A stretch of DNA of 64,000 nt from Planctomycetota bacterium (GCA_033763975.1 JANRJM010000014.1:97500-161499); one strand, 5' to 3'. Counted from the stretch's first letter, positions 46,301-53,674 are shown. Program-made: numbers and translations. Notes: generated from the sequence alone by a model not told the origin.

Positions 46301-46890
46301 CCTCCGCCCTCAACTCGCTCTTCGACAACGCCCCCGGCGGCGGGCTCGACGTCCGCTTCTCCACCAACCCCGCCGACTTCGAGGGCGAGCAGTTCTCCAC
46401 CATCTACCTCTCCTCCACCGTCGATCCCATCGTCCCGCTCTTCGACCCCAACGTCGCCTTCAACTTCAACTTCCTCTCGCAGCAGTTCTTCAACACCCAG
46501 CCCTACGGCTTCAGCGAGCACAGCGACCCCTTCAACGCCGACGTCGAGGACGAGGGCGTCGTCTTCGTCCCCTCCTTCGCGCTCCTCGGCTTCACCCCCG
46601 GCCAGGTCGACATGGACAGGTTCGTCCAGTCCCTCACCGGCGCCGTCGCTCGCCGCGTCGGCGAACTCGTCGGCCTGCGCATCGCCGACAACAACGCCCT
46701 GGGCACCGTCGTCTTCGATCCCTTCGCCGCCAACTCCCCGGACCTCCAGCCCGGCATCGGACGCACCTTCACCATCCCCAACTTCGACCGCTCGCTCTCC
46801 ACGCCCTTCGACGGCGTGCAGCGCAGCGACTTCTTCCTCGGCCAGCAGAACGCCCGCTCGCTCCTCGACAACGTCATCTCGCCCGGCTGA
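37342..46890 (+). CDS. Giant LEPR-type planctomycete surface protein with beta repeats, PPC domains and a degenerate metzincin-like C-terminus
   Basis: A 3182-residue protein. The N-terminus has a basic lead and ISAEQLERRELLFSLT (about residues 39-54), a variant of the planctomycete LEPRxLLS export motif. Residues about 450-2350 are dense short beta repeats (GSIGSISIHG, ITSVVIRGN, IGTVTIGG patterns), consistent with a long beta-helix. PPC-like domains lie near 655-750 (ADVYGFAVDG) and 2549-2645 (GSDVDLFAITLQAGQ), with a Big-type segment near 2363-2480. The last 240 residues resemble matrixin-like domains, but the zinc motif is replaced (AVARRVGELVGLR). AGGAG precedes the ATG. Likely exported and adhesive or structural. 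Confidence 0.85.
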   Translation: MDRTIRVDRSERSRQTTRPSVLSRLAGRLASAAGLSERISAEQLERRELLFSLTITADNVDPATGIGYASQSFGYVLPHLATNAEPQTQQPTTRAEPFDDENAGAVPSGQFFLDSGIRALHGIAPASDFAIQPGGTDAQDRWLRAAPNNVGEFFAFELWNDSENPAFRIQATQATIEVVPDGPTDNTGLLPANFRATLISNNQVIATFQGAALQALITGANPALGVGEYTFVTPQGTAGFDTVRFEVITAVGGNPAFRIDPVTFTIPAANNVQVIADSIFGATIAISGPVGTQVVVEDLYGTDMRATLGLGVPQGGTLPFVDPDGNGIPNFNVGIGRIRVLNSDARTTVTMWGGEIQSATERPDDAYDFDGQFAFTITDDIQGIYDDFEAAGFGYAFRVQNGNVTVTGLPPGPGSLVIGSPFVRSRAPGASPYTPAAATPVTTGFNEATQGIFVENGSIGSISIHGIVHGASRIAGSADKINIGYLVGSLTVEGDLGSLYVGSDLGQWSPDPDFTPTPGETVDQNNKTGSQVIVGRTAGTIAAAGRGLADITVIGDINNPISRPARDVFTYYEREWIEGITTTVEVRDLIIDHLGANTLLGTRNPTDLFRPFDQYTIFGLSTFRNDSQLTSEWIGSISSGVRIQGELSGQDPLNGEDAADVYGFAVDGTQDIVIEGANGLAATSPYFRIVDQDGRTLAAPELPITSGRFTASVLRWRPTAPGAYYLVVSDPQANDTGVGNSAYTITVTGMATTTLGAYRTGAGSGFTDFGSGEGNSVNVLAGNVGSIRIGTGYAGPDGEEQDPTDTINTVSSADDVMSFIGGTHTVPGSLFNITTGSDIGSANGTAFATVTFRIGGDLGSLYTGQSAAVGRGVNEGDVNFFDLAVGRRIGSIDIRGGIGMDQDETDPRARIGVNSVSVRTGTAGGRGDIGFFRVGFHVGGDALSVNTSPGSVVGAFLVSQDAYTDADGRSGIYLGSEGVPFVTGPGSDVRFVDFPRLDLQASVNILLPIVGDRPLEIVDDSGARVTISVEGAPPEVQVGTVRVLPIDGSQGVAIGQITVDLSGGRILRVQPTQSGGGGGGTGGGLVSIGRIIVTGSDGASNIEITGTTEVDVYRIETIAGGGGGGGGGAAGALNAITNRTPGGDIVSIDVGGLNFIDLAGDLGRTQWPTWGPINYAPWLGLASGSVTAVRGALGVGGENAGGGDGTPLYDFDWNGEIFRPVFDDLFTGGNAYLDDIGSPIDGWLNGAVVRGGSVQEIRVDGGVGDVILAADDGLLTLLNVNADLTTAFGRFDGIFGSIFANDIGRMNLGDGIINVTSGPFATAGIFTRDDIFEIISERAGGVTISAPIIAGNINDPDIIGIEQDGIVTFRIMGGRIENAFIAAQNLDGFWSSFNFGEENLSTGDIQRIDVMNTDFYASTIRARELVEFSTTGYFDASEISATDRIGRVSARGFRNSTLTGEQDEVRQNIILGARDIESLTATEDISDLVIDIIGSVTQSITAVNINRSSIDVDNEIRLLSVTNDLRGSDINTGAVPTITIGRNLQSSTLSVSGRISTLTVGGAIGNAEIEITGPSGSIGSITAALGFTGSLRASGPITTVTVSNGDLAIDLQTTTPLGNVGTLSASRDVALSADISGGLTSIVAGRHIGLRDRPGVILVRGNLQSAAAPNGQLYADIRVSGSILGTITVGGATNKPGQDLVGRGSVIAAGSVAGVTVTGDFGGDIISYSGGIASVSITNGSLLPGRRIAAFDGSIASVIITNGTLFGSVHADYDITSLRVSAGTDGVFGDIGVNPASSSLAFYDSRRNQLPAGLAPSAAVQGPVISAGFNIVNVAVTGGSVFETTFRAGRSIRTITIGGSVANDAFTTGAGNFFMARDSIDAVTVSGDVSNAAFIAGVASLGNDARPGGTGANADIITDGSIVRVAVSGTTSNTSFSAGIAPGVDGLYNTADDRQALGLSSIGALALTNVGANVSAFGDALSSSVANDARLIRGGTNLPSLNPDLDNGAGTPGTAFSGSRSFDYAGASVTIAVSGPGQAFFDTGTGRLTLRNSTSGTNVTVNSSTGSIANFDITTNDDASLGTVTVNATLTGDSDITVDGTLGTLTLGAYAGTGTISIGADAGTLTFASLTGGFVAARGVQTVRINGDFGAASSLVTGEASLRVRSASAITITGAARANIHVERDVPSITVSGVVERSNISVGANLGTFSAPSISRSFVSAGDALTTVAITGDAFATSFSAGLNLGTDSVFGGTGLAADALSTGSIGTVTIGGNFRESSITAGYNRGADGYFGTTDDTIAPGRSAITSVVIRGNQVGSSRFSETYRIASSGTIGTVTIGGSTFSGSAGNFATESLGLPPAPVQVADIVPRVDAGVWYADIIFNQPIDASSLGNSLSIYEVRGTGEILLRLVPGTDYSVSYDAERNAAVVAFSTSVTNANIPQVSGRPGPGIYRFIVDQDLFRARLSNQSIDGNGDGFTLAGEDFSGDAIIGDAGDKFTAGTAFANNNTANRVDFYAPINLDLILDRNDTADGLPDINIPFVIRGSIGDHPDSQNTYFNFGSDVDLFAITLQAGQILRLTGLGGPAELAGLSVFDPSGNPLGLITDNAFATSLPVPQGSAFDVTFPSAYLILVTGTYVIAVGNADTAADTQTIPNNPIPPGGVGDYNFTITIFDDGDTGFNAPTSAGDGAPVVYPPAAIAFAGADRVFGTPDDSAEIVVGAFTFTLDRGTDGAPDTADDLVVGSDNTGITTTRSSDGTITTSVRSAIGPTGHAGVPGEVASDVDIFKLNNAQPIAPGTRMIITVGLTELGADLGSAQPVSGDRGEQRIFVDNRGAVQFGLFDISSAQGIDDGVLVFSPTDFTPTGGTPNTVIADNGSTRYGFNSAGDFYIDFIVPDRADFPGAAGSFAVYLQGVYNTDYTITVVQGGTGQNLTTRQNVFIETDGGQIDWLQVANTLTTIAPFNPGALGFNGAASNGQDVRSYILAQLTSALNSLFDNAPGGGLDVRFSTNPADFEGEQFSTIYLSSTVDPIVPLFDPNVAFNFNFLSQQFFNTQPYGFSEHSDPFNADVEDEGVVFVPSFALLGFTPGQVDMDRFVQSLTGAVARRVGELVGLRIADNNALGTVVFDPFAANSPDLQPGIGRTFTIPNFDRSLSTPFDGVQRSDFFLGQQNARSLLDNVISPG

Positions 46891-46923
46891 TCCCGGCCTC
46901 GACCGCACGCGACACCACACGAC

Positions 46924-46950
46924 CCCCGGGGCCCGCGCCCCGGGGTTTTT
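46924..46950 (+). terminator. Intrinsic terminator after the giant gene
   Basis: A perfect 9-base stem CCCCGGGGC/GCCCCGGGG (46924-46932 with 46937-46945), a CCGC loop and a run of five T, 33 bases after the stop codon. It is the only textbook intrinsic terminator seen in the window. It also lies beyond the 3' end of the convergent coiled-coil gene, where the reverse strand lacks a U-tract. Confidence 0.92.
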
Positions 46951-46989
46951 CGTTTCATGGTGCTCCCAATCCCGAGCGGCCCGACGCGT

Positions 46990-47916
46990 CTACGCGCCCG
47001 CGCCGTCCGCGCCACGCTCGCCACCGCGCGTCAGCGCGTGCAGCGCCCGCCCCACCTGCTCCGCGCGGGAGACCAACGCCGCCAGCGCCTCGCCCACGCG
47101 GCGTGCATCGTCCACGCGGGCCGCGAGCGCCGTCGCATCCTCGGCCTCGGGCGCCTCGCGCGCCCGCGCCGCCCGGCGCTCGAAATCCACCAGCGCCGCC
47201 TCCAGGCCCGTGCTCAGCGTCTGCGCCCGGCGCTCGAACTCCGCCAGCGAGGCGCCCAGCGTCGCCGCCGCGCCGCGCGACTCTCGATCGAGGTGCGCCG
47301 CCGACTCCGCCGCGCCCGAGCACGAGGCGTCCACGGCGCGTGACACCTCGCCCGCACGCTCGTCCAGCGTGCGGAGGAGCGTGCGGACGCGGGCCTCGGC
47401 CTCCCCCGCCGCCGCCGCGCTGGCTTCCACCTGACGCGCGAGCGCCGTGACGCGCACGACCGCCTCCGACGCCGCCCGCTCGATCGCCTCGCCGAGACGC
47501 GCGGGCAGGTCCTCGTGCCCGTCCGGCCCGCCGCCGCGCGGTTCACCCGCGCCCGCCCCCCCACGCGCCAGCGCCCGCTCGACTTCCACCCGGACGAGCG
47601 TGCGCAGTTCCTCCGTCGCGCCCGCGGGGCGCGCGCTCAACTGCTCACGCAGCGACGACGAGGCCTGCGCGAGATGCTCGGCGATTCCCTTGACCTCGAC
47701 CCCCGCGCGGCGCAGCGCGTCCTCGCGCGCGTGCGATTCGCGCAGCAGCGCACGCAGCGACGCCGCGTAGTCCTCGAACGCGCGCTCGTCGACCACGCGG
47801 GGCGTCAGGAAGACCCGCTCGATCGTCGACTCGAGGGACGACGCGCCGGGGTCCGCCGGGTGCGGGCCGCGCGGCGCCGGCTCGCGCGGGTGGTCCGTGC
47901 TGCGCGCATCGGTCAT
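46990..47916 (-). CDS. Coiled-coil protein of unknown function
   Basis: A 308-residue soluble protein, mostly long amphipathic helices rich in Ala, Glu and Arg (RTLLRTLDERAGEVSRAVDA, LAEFERRAQTLSTGLEAAL). The heptad-like pattern suggests an extended coiled coil, similar in style to methyl-accepting or RmuC-like helical regions but without their signatures. There is no membrane helix or signal peptide. ATG at 47914-47916 is preferred over an upstream in-frame ATG. Divergent from the pseudouridine synthase gene, 50 bases away. Confidence 0.6.
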   Translation of the reverse strand: MTDARSTDHPREPAPRGPHPADPGASSLESTIERVFLTPRVVDERAFEDYAASLRALLRESHAREDALRRAGVEVKGIAEHLAQASSSLREQLSARPAGATEELRTLVRVEVERALARGGAGAGEPRGGGPDGHEDLPARLGEAIERAASEAVVRVTALARQVEASAAAAGEAEARVRTLLRTLDERAGEVSRAVDASCSGAAESAAHLDRESRGAAATLGASLAEFERRAQTLSTGLEAALVDFERRAARAREAPEAEDATALAARVDDARRVGEALAALVSRAEQVGRALHALTRGGERGADGAGA

Positions 47917-47966
47917 GGGCCCAGCATACCCGCCGCGGCCCACGCCCGCCCGCATACGCTCCCCCC

Positions 47967-48884
47967 ATGGCACGCTCCGCGACGACCGCGAAGTCGCCCG
48001 CTCCGCCCGGCGTCCGCCTCCAACGCGTGCTGGCCGATGCGGGCGTCGCCGCCCGCCGGGCCTGCGAAGAACTCATCGAGCAGGGGCACGTCCGCGTCAA
48101 CGGCGTCGTCGTGCGCCGTCTGCCCGCCTTCGTCGACCCGGACAACGACCGCATCGAGGTCGACGGACGCCCCGTCCGCGTCTCGCACCGGCGCCTGTGC
48201 ATCATGGTGCACAAGCCCGAACGGACCCTCGTCGCCGACGAGGACGCCTCCGGGCGCCCCACCGTCACCAGCATCGTCGACCACCCATCCGGGGAACGCC
48301 TCTTCCCCGTCGGACGCCTCGACTTCGATTCCACCGGCCTCGTGCTGCTGATGAACGACGGCGAACTCGCCAACCGCCTCACCCACCCGCGGTACGGCAT
48401 GGCGAAGACCTACCACGTCGTGGTGCGGGGGCCCGTGGATGAATCCGCCGTCGACGCCATCCGCCACAAGGCGGTGCTCGCCGCCCGGCGCGACGACGCC
48501 GACCGGGGAGTGGCACGCCGCGCGTCGGAGGCGCCGGAGGTGCGCATCGTGAAGCGCGAACCCGGACGCACCACGCTGGAAGTCACCCTCCGCGAAGCCC
48601 GCAACCGCCAGCTCCGCGACGTCCTCAAGCACCTGGGGATGCCCGTCAAGAAGCTCACCCGCGTGGGCATCGGACCGCTGCGCCTCTCGGGCTTGGCCGT
48701 CGGACGCTGGCGCGAACTCACCCGCGACGAGGTCCGCGCGCTGCGTGACGCCGCGTTCCCGGCAAGAACCACCCGGGGTTCGCCGAAGAAGAAAGCGCCG
48801 CCCGCGGCGAACGCCCCGGCACGTCCTCCCGCGCGTCCTCCCGCTCGAAACCCTGCACGGCCTTCCGCACGTCGCCCGTCATGA
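47967..48884 (+). CDS. RsuA/RluB/RluE/RluF-family pseudouridine synthase
   Basis: A 305-residue RNA-modifying enzyme. An S4 RNA-binding domain (VRLQRVLADAGVAARRACEE, residues 16-35 and on) precedes the catalytic domain with GRLDFDSTGLVLLMNDGELA carrying the catalytic Asp, followed by KTYHVVV. EARNRQLRDVLKHLGMPVKK is the usual late motif. An Arg/Pro/Ala-rich 40-residue tail is extra. The rRNA target (16S or 23S) cannot be read, though RluB-like is most likely. It overlaps the next gene by ATGA. Confidence 0.88.
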   Translation: MARSATTAKSPAPPGVRLQRVLADAGVAARRACEELIEQGHVRVNGVVVRRLPAFVDPDNDRIEVDGRPVRVSHRRLCIMVHKPERTLVADEDASGRPTVTSIVDHPSGERLFPVGRLDFDSTGLVLLMNDGELANRLTHPRYGMAKTYHVVVRGPVDESAVDAIRHKAVLAARRDDADRGVARRASEAPEVRIVKREPGRTTLEVTLREARNRQLRDVLKHLGMPVKKLTRVGIGPLRLSGLAVGRWRELTRDEVRALRDAAFPARTTRGSPKKKAPPAANAPARPPARPPARNPARPSARRPS

Positions 48885-50572
48885 AGCACCCCAAGTTCAG
48901 GAACTCCCGCCCGCGTCCGGTCCACACGATCCAGCGTGTGCTGGGGGGACTGCCGCTGGATTCGGGCGTCGCGGCACGTTCCGAAGCCGTCCCCGCCGGG
49001 CTCTTCCGCTCCCTCTTCCACATGGTGCACCTGGTGCTCGTCGGCATCCGACGATCGCACCTCACGCGCATGGCCGGCGCGCTCTCGTACCGCACGATGT
49101 TCGGGCTCATCCCCGTCATCGTCGTCGTCGCCGTCGCCCTCGCCGCGTTCACCAGCCAGAACACCCAGCAGTCCGTCATCCGGCAGATGCTCGTCTACGC
49201 CGGGCTCGATCGCATCCGCATCGACATCCCGGCCTCGCCGCCCGGCACGCGCGAACCCCCGCACTTCGAAGGCCCGGGCGCCGGCAGCACCGAGCCAGCC
49301 CCGCCGCCGGATGATTCCGTGGATCGCGTCGTGCAGTCGCTCCCGGCCGATTCCACCGCCAGCACCATCCAGGGCGATGGCGGCACCGCGCAGGTGGTCG
49401 TCGACCCGCCCCCCGCGCTCGACGAGTGGATCAACGCCAAGGCCGTCGACATCGCCGGGAAGATCAAGCAGCTCCCGTTCAACATGATCGGGCTGATCGC
49501 GATCTGCACGCTGATCTACGCGGCCGTCTCGATGCTGGTGGAGATCGAGCAGGCTTTCAACGACATCTACCGCGCGCCCGAGGGGCGAAGCTGGATCCGC
49601 CGCATTGTCCAGTACTGGACGCTGCTCACGCTGGGGCCCGTGCTGCTCATCGCGAGCTTCACCATCACCCATTACCTCTCGAGTTCCGCCGAATCGCTCG
49701 CGGAGATCGGGGGCGAGACCGTCAAGAGCACGATCCTCAGCGTGCTGCGCTTCCTGTTCGCCTCGGGCGTGAGCACCGTCCTGCTGGTAGTCATCTACAC
49801 GACCGTGCCGAACACGCGCGTGCAGGCGGCCCCCGCCTTCCTGGGTGCGCTCGTCGCGGGGTGCCTGTGGGAACTGGGCAAGTTCGGCTTCACCTGGTAC
49901 GTGGAGTTCGCCACCCGCCCCGGCCCGGGCACCAACTACGCGAACCTCTACGGCGCCGTCGCCATCCTCCCGCTGTTCCTCATCTGGGTCTACGCGTCGT
50001 GGCTGATCGTGCTGCTCGGGCTGCAACTGGCGTACTCGATGCAGACGTACCGCCAGGCGACCGCGCGCGGGCTCACGCGCTCCGTGCTCGCCACGCTGGG
50101 CCTCATCGAGGACCACACCGCCGGACGCGCCCGGTTCGTCGATCCCGCGGGCGTGGTCGTCGTCATGTCGTCGATCGCCGAGCGCTTCCGCCAGGGCCAG
50201 TCCACCGATCACAACCACGTCGCCGAGCGCACGGGCATCGACGAGCAGGCCGTGGGGCAGATGCTCGAGAAGCTCGAGCAGGCCGGGCTGGTGCATCGCG
50301 TCGCGAGCGGGGCCGACAGCCTCGCGTGCTACGCGCTCTCCCGCCCGCCCGAGAAGATCCTCGCGACCGACGTTCTGGGTCTGGGCGACGCCCTGGTCGG
50401 CTCGCAGGATCCCCACCTGCCCCGAGGTCCCGTCCCCGAACTCGTCGACCGGGCCCGGTACGATGTCTTGGCGGGCAAGACCATCGCCGATCTGATCCCG
50501 CCGCCGCCCGAGCCCGAAGAACCCGACGCCCGGCGTCCCGTTCCCGCAACACCCCAAGCGAGCCCTGCGTGA
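48881..50572 (+). CDS. YihY/BrkB-family membrane protein with C-terminal winged helix
   Basis: A 563-residue protein. The YihY/BrkB core begins at RMAGALSYRTMFGLIPVIVV and includes FNDIYRAPEGRSWIRRIV, IYTTVPNTRV and LLGLQLAYSMQ, with six membrane helices. A long soluble insert (about residues 100-190) lies between the first and second helices. The C-terminal 130 residues look like a winged helix (HVAERTGIDEQAVGQMLEKL). The family was once miscalled RNase BN; its role is unsettled. Overlaps at both ends (ATGA, GTGA) place it in a three-gene operon. Confidence 0.85.
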   Translation: MKHPKFRNSRPRPVHTIQRVLGGLPLDSGVAARSEAVPAGLFRSLFHMVHLVLVGIRRSHLTRMAGALSYRTMFGLIPVIVVVAVALAAFTSQNTQQSVIRQMLVYAGLDRIRIDIPASPPGTREPPHFEGPGAGSTEPAPPPDDSVDRVVQSLPADSTASTIQGDGGTAQVVVDPPPALDEWINAKAVDIAGKIKQLPFNMIGLIAICTLIYAAVSMLVEIEQAFNDIYRAPEGRSWIRRIVQYWTLLTLGPVLLIASFTITHYLSSSAESLAEIGGETVKSTILSVLRFLFASGVSTVLLVVIYTTVPNTRVQAAPAFLGALVAGCLWELGKFGFTWYVEFATRPGPGTNYANLYGAVAILPLFLIWVYASWLIVLLGLQLAYSMQTYRQATARGLTRSVLATLGLIEDHTAGRARFVDPAGVVVVMSSIAERFRQGQSTDHNHVAERTGIDEQAVGQMLEKLEQAGLVHRVASGADSLACYALSRPPEKILATDVLGLGDALVGSQDPHLPRGPVPELVDRARYDVLAGKTIADLIPPPPEPEEPDARRPVPATPQASPA

Positions 50573-50841
50573 CCCGCCGCACGATCCTTGTCGCCGCCCT
50601 GCTCAGCACGCTCGCCGCCGGCGGCTGCTACTCGCGCACCGTCTCCACCCGCGGCATCGGCGCCTCGGGCGTCAGCGTGCAGAAGCCCTACCGCTCCGAG
50701 ACCGCCGCCGACCGCTGGGTGGATTCCCTCACCGCACCGCCCCCCAAGAAATCCACAACGCGTTGGACGGGCGACGCCGGCTCCGGCTCGGTCTCCACGC
50801 CCCGCACCGTCGCGCCCGCGACCGTCCCCGCCCCGAAGTAG
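50569..50841 (+). CDS. Small lipoprotein
   Basis: A 90-residue protein starting at GTG, which overlaps the YihY stop as GTGA. A signal peptide ILVAALLSTLAAGGC gives a lipobox with Cys22; the mature part is short, polar and Thr/Ser/Pro-rich with no known domain. The close coupling to the YihY-type protein supports a real gene and a possible shared envelope role. Its function is unknown. Confidence 0.65.
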   Translation: MTRRTILVAALLSTLAAGGCYSRTVSTRGIGASGVSVQKPYRSETAADRWVDSLTAPPPKKSTTRWTGDAGSGSVSTPRTVAPATVPAPK

Positions 50842-50855
50842 CACGGCGGCACGCG

Positions 50856-50861
50856 TATAGT
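50856..50861 (+). promoter_or_regulatory. Possible -10 box for nuoB
   Basis: TATAGT lies 39 bases before the nuoB start, in the gap after the small lipoprotein gene. No clear -35 is seen. Confidence 0.3.
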
Positions 50862-50899
50862 TGGTGTCGGGCCTCTCACGGCGCGACACGGGAGTTTGC

Positions 50900-51463
50900 A
50901 TGGGCCTCGAAGCCGCCTTGCCTGTCGACGGGTTCGTCACCACCCAGATGCGCCACGTCATCAACTGGGCGCGCCGCAGCAGCCTCTGGCCCATGCCCTT
51001 CGCCACCGCGTGCTGCGGCATCGAGCTCATGGCCACCGCCTGCTCGCGCTACGACCTCGCCCGCTTCGGCGCCGAGGTCATGCGCTTCAGCCCCCGCCAG
51101 GCCGACCTGCTCATCGTCGCCGGTCGCATCGCCATCAAGATGCTCCCCGTCCTCCAGCGCATCTACGAGCAGATGCCCGAGCCCAAGTGGGTCATCTCCA
51201 TGGGCGCCTGCGCCAGCACGGGCGGCGTGTTCGACACCTACGCCGTCGTCCAGGGCTGCGACCAGTTCATCCCCGTCGACGTCTACGTCCCCGGCTGCCC
51301 CCCGCGCCCGGAACAGCTCATCGAGGGCGTCATGGCCATCCAGCGCCACATCGACCAGGAAGGCATCCCGCCCCCGGGCGGCAAGCGCGTGCCGCTGGGC
51401 CTGGTCCTGCAGCCGACCCACATCCCGCGCCCCCAGCCCGTCGGCGTCACCCTCGCCCGCTGA
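50900..51463 (+). CDS. nuoB: NADH-quinone oxidoreductase subunit B, isolated from other nuo genes
   Basis: A 187-residue subunit carrying iron-sulfur cluster N2, next to the quinone site. The four ligands are Cys38 and Cys39 ([10 protein letters not shown]), Cys104 (MGACASTGG) and Cys133 ([10 protein letters not shown]), with spacing identical to E. coli NuoB. ATG at 50900 has GGAG nine bases upstream. No nuoA, nuoC or nuoD is next to it; nuoJKLMN lies 15 kb away. It has the standard full length and intact residues, so it is probably functional. Confidence 0.95.
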   Translation: MGLEAALPVDGFVTTQMRHVINWARRSSLWPMPFATACCGIELMATACSRYDLARFGAEVMRFSPRQADLLIVAGRIAIKMLPVLQRIYEQMPEPKWVISMGACASTGGVFDTYAVVQGCDQFIPVDVYVPGCPPRPEQLIEGVMAIQRHIDQEGIPPPGGKRVPLGLVLQPTHIPRPQPVGVTLAR

Positions 51464-51610
51464 GGGCCGCTCGCTACAACATCACAACGTCGCTCGCCTT
51501 GAATGTGCGCTCATTGCATCCAGCCGCACGCGCGTTCGTGCTATCGACTTTCCTCTTCAGGCTGGACGACACCCCCACGCTCCGGTAGCCTTCCCGCGGG
51601 AGGGTTCCCC

Positions 51611-53674
51611 ATGCGGATCGTCGTGTCCTGCGTCCTGCTGCTGTGCGTCCTGCTCTCGCCCGCCCGCGCGCAGCCCGACACACCCCTGGACGCCAACCTC
51701 CTTGCGGCCCTCGCCGCCGCACCCCCCGAGTTCTCGGGCCCGGGCGCCGTCATCACCCTACCCCTGCCCGACGGCGGCCAGACGCGCGTCGAAGCGTGGG
51801 ACTCGCCCGTCATGCACGCCGACCTCGCGGCGAGGTACCCGCAGATCCGCACCTTCGCCGTCCGGGGTGTCGACAACCCGGCGATGGTCGGCCGCGTTGA
51901 CCTCTCGCACAACGGGCTGCACGCCCTGCTCCTGGCGCCCGGCGAAGACACCGTCATCTCCGCCGTCCCGGGCGACCCCGCGCGCGTGGTCTCGCGCCGC
52001 TGGGCCGATGTCGCCGGCGTCATCGACTGCGCGGTCGGGCCCGAGCACGGCGCGCCGCTGCCCGTCGAGCCCGGCACATACACCGAGCGCGGCCCGCTGC
52101 CGCTGCGCACCTACCGCTTCGCGATGGCCTGCACCGGCGAGTTCGCGGTCTTTCACAGCGAACGCCAGGGGCGCCCCGCGAACGTCCCCGACGCCCTCGC
52201 CGCGATCGTCACCATCACGAACCGCACGAACGCCGTCTTCGAGCGCGATATGCGCGTGCGCTTCCTGCTCGTACCCAACAACGACGTGCTCGTGTTCCTC
52301 GACCCCGCCACCGACCCGTACGACGGCACGTCGAGCGGCAACAACCTCGGCGCGAACGTCGACACACTCCGCGCCCGTATCGGCGACGCCAACTTTGACC
52401 TCGGGCACCTCGTGACCCGCATCCCGGGCGGGGTCGCGTACCTCCGGGCCGCGTGCACGGCCAACAAAGCCGGCGGCATCTCCGGCACGCCGCGCACCGC
52501 CGACGACGATCCGCTCTCCGGCGAAGTGGTCATGCACGAGATCGGGCACCAGCTCGGCGCGAACCACACCTTCAACGGCACCGTCGGCTTCTGCGCCGGC
52601 AACCGCGCGTCGAGCGCCGCGTGGGAGCCCGGCTCGGGCACCACCATCATGAGCTACGCCGGCAGTTGCCCCATCGGCAACGTGCCCCCGGGCGACAACA
52701 TCCTGATCAACCGCGATCTCATGTTCCATCTCGGCAGCATCGGCGAGATGGTCACCTTCCTGGGGACCGGCGGAGGAGGCGCGTGTGCTGGAACGGTGGA
52801 CACGGGCAACGCCGCGCCGACGATCACGGGGCTGCCGCCCGCGTCGAGTCTTGCGATACCCCGGCTGACGCCCTTCGAGCTGACGGCCAGCGCCTCGGAC
52901 CCGAACGGCGACACGCTCACGTACTCATGGGAGCAGTTCGACCTCGGGCCCCCGCAGACGCTCGACGATCCCGACAACGGGCTCTCGCCGCTGTTCCGCG
53001 TCTTCCAGCCCGCGCCGACCGGCACACGCCACTTCCCCGCACTTGCACGCGTCCTCGCGGGTGAGCCCTCGCGGGGCGAGCAGTTGCCGAGCGTGGCGGG
53101 CACGCGCCGGTTCCGCGTCGCCGTGCGCGACAACCACCCGGGGGCGGGGGCGGTGACGACGTCGGGCGTCATCTCGATCCAGGTCGTCAACGCCGCCCCG
53201 TTCGTGGTGACCGAGCCCGCCCCCAACACCGTGCTGTACCCGGGGCCCGCCACGATCCGGTGGGACGTCGGCGGCACGACAGCGCCGCCGATCAGCACGC
53301 TGACGGTGACGGCACGTCTGTCCCTGGACGGGGGCGCGACATACCCCATCGTGCTGGCGGGTGGCCGGCCCAACATCGGGGTCGCGTCGGTGGTCATCCC
53401 GGAGGCGTACTCGACGAACGCCCGCATCCGCCTGGAGCCGCAGGGCAACGTGTACCGCGCCTACTCCGGGCCGCTGGAGATCCGCCGCTGCACCGTCGAC
53501 GTCGACTGCGACGGCAACGCCGACCAGGACGACCTCGCGTGCCTGGCGCAGGCCGTCGCGGGCGACCCGAGCTGCCTGTGCGTGGGCGACGCCGACATCA
53601 ACACCGACGGCAACGTTGATCAGGATGACATCCTGACCCTCGCCCAGCGCATCGCCGGGGCACCCTGCCGGTGA
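51611..53674 (+). CDS. Secreted metzincin metalloprotease with dockerin-like C-terminus
   Basis: A 687-residue exported protein with a signal peptide (residues 1-20). The protease domain (about 160-390) has the full metzincin zinc motif HEIGHQLGANH starting at His309 and a Met-turn TTIMSYAGSC. Its layout resembles reprolysin-like M12 proteins of planctomycetes and Bacteroidetes. After it come one or two Ig-like domains (PTITGLPPASSLAIP onward). The last 60 residues contain two DxNxDxDD loops (DGNADQDDLACLA, DGNVDQDDILTLA), a dockerin-type calcium repeat used for non-covalent anchoring. It probably digests external protein. Start at 51611 is set by the signal peptide. Confidence 0.88.
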   Translation: MRIVVSCVLLLCVLLSPARAQPDTPLDANLLAALAAAPPEFSGPGAVITLPLPDGGQTRVEAWDSPVMHADLAARYPQIRTFAVRGVDNPAMVGRVDLSHNGLHALLLAPGEDTVISAVPGDPARVVSRRWADVAGVIDCAVGPEHGAPLPVEPGTYTERGPLPLRTYRFAMACTGEFAVFHSERQGRPANVPDALAAIVTITNRTNAVFERDMRVRFLLVPNNDVLVFLDPATDPYDGTSSGNNLGANVDTLRARIGDANFDLGHLVTRIPGGVAYLRAACTANKAGGISGTPRTADDDPLSGEVVMHEIGHQLGANHTFNGTVGFCAGNRASSAAWEPGSGTTIMSYAGSCPIGNVPPGDNILINRDLMFHLGSIGEMVTFLGTGGGGACAGTVDTGNAAPTITGLPPASSLAIPRLTPFELTASASDPNGDTLTYSWEQFDLGPPQTLDDPDNGLSPLFRVFQPAPTGTRHFPALARVLAGEPSRGEQLPSVAGTRRFRVAVRDNHPGAGAVTTSGVISIQVVNAAPFVVTEPAPNTVLYPGPATIRWDVGGTTAPPISTLTVTARLSLDGGATYPIVLAGGRPNIGVASVVIPEAYSTNARIRLEPQGNVYRAYSGPLEIRRCTVDVDCDGNADQDDLACLAQAVAGDPSCLCVGDADINTDGNVDQDDILTLAQRIAGAPCR

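Noticed and set aside
37378..46920. A 3180-codon open frame antisense to the giant surface-protein gene
   Set aside because: It is a mirror of codon bias in high-GC DNA: rich in Asp, Glu, Gly, Val and Ala without domains, while the sense frame has clear export and domain motifs.
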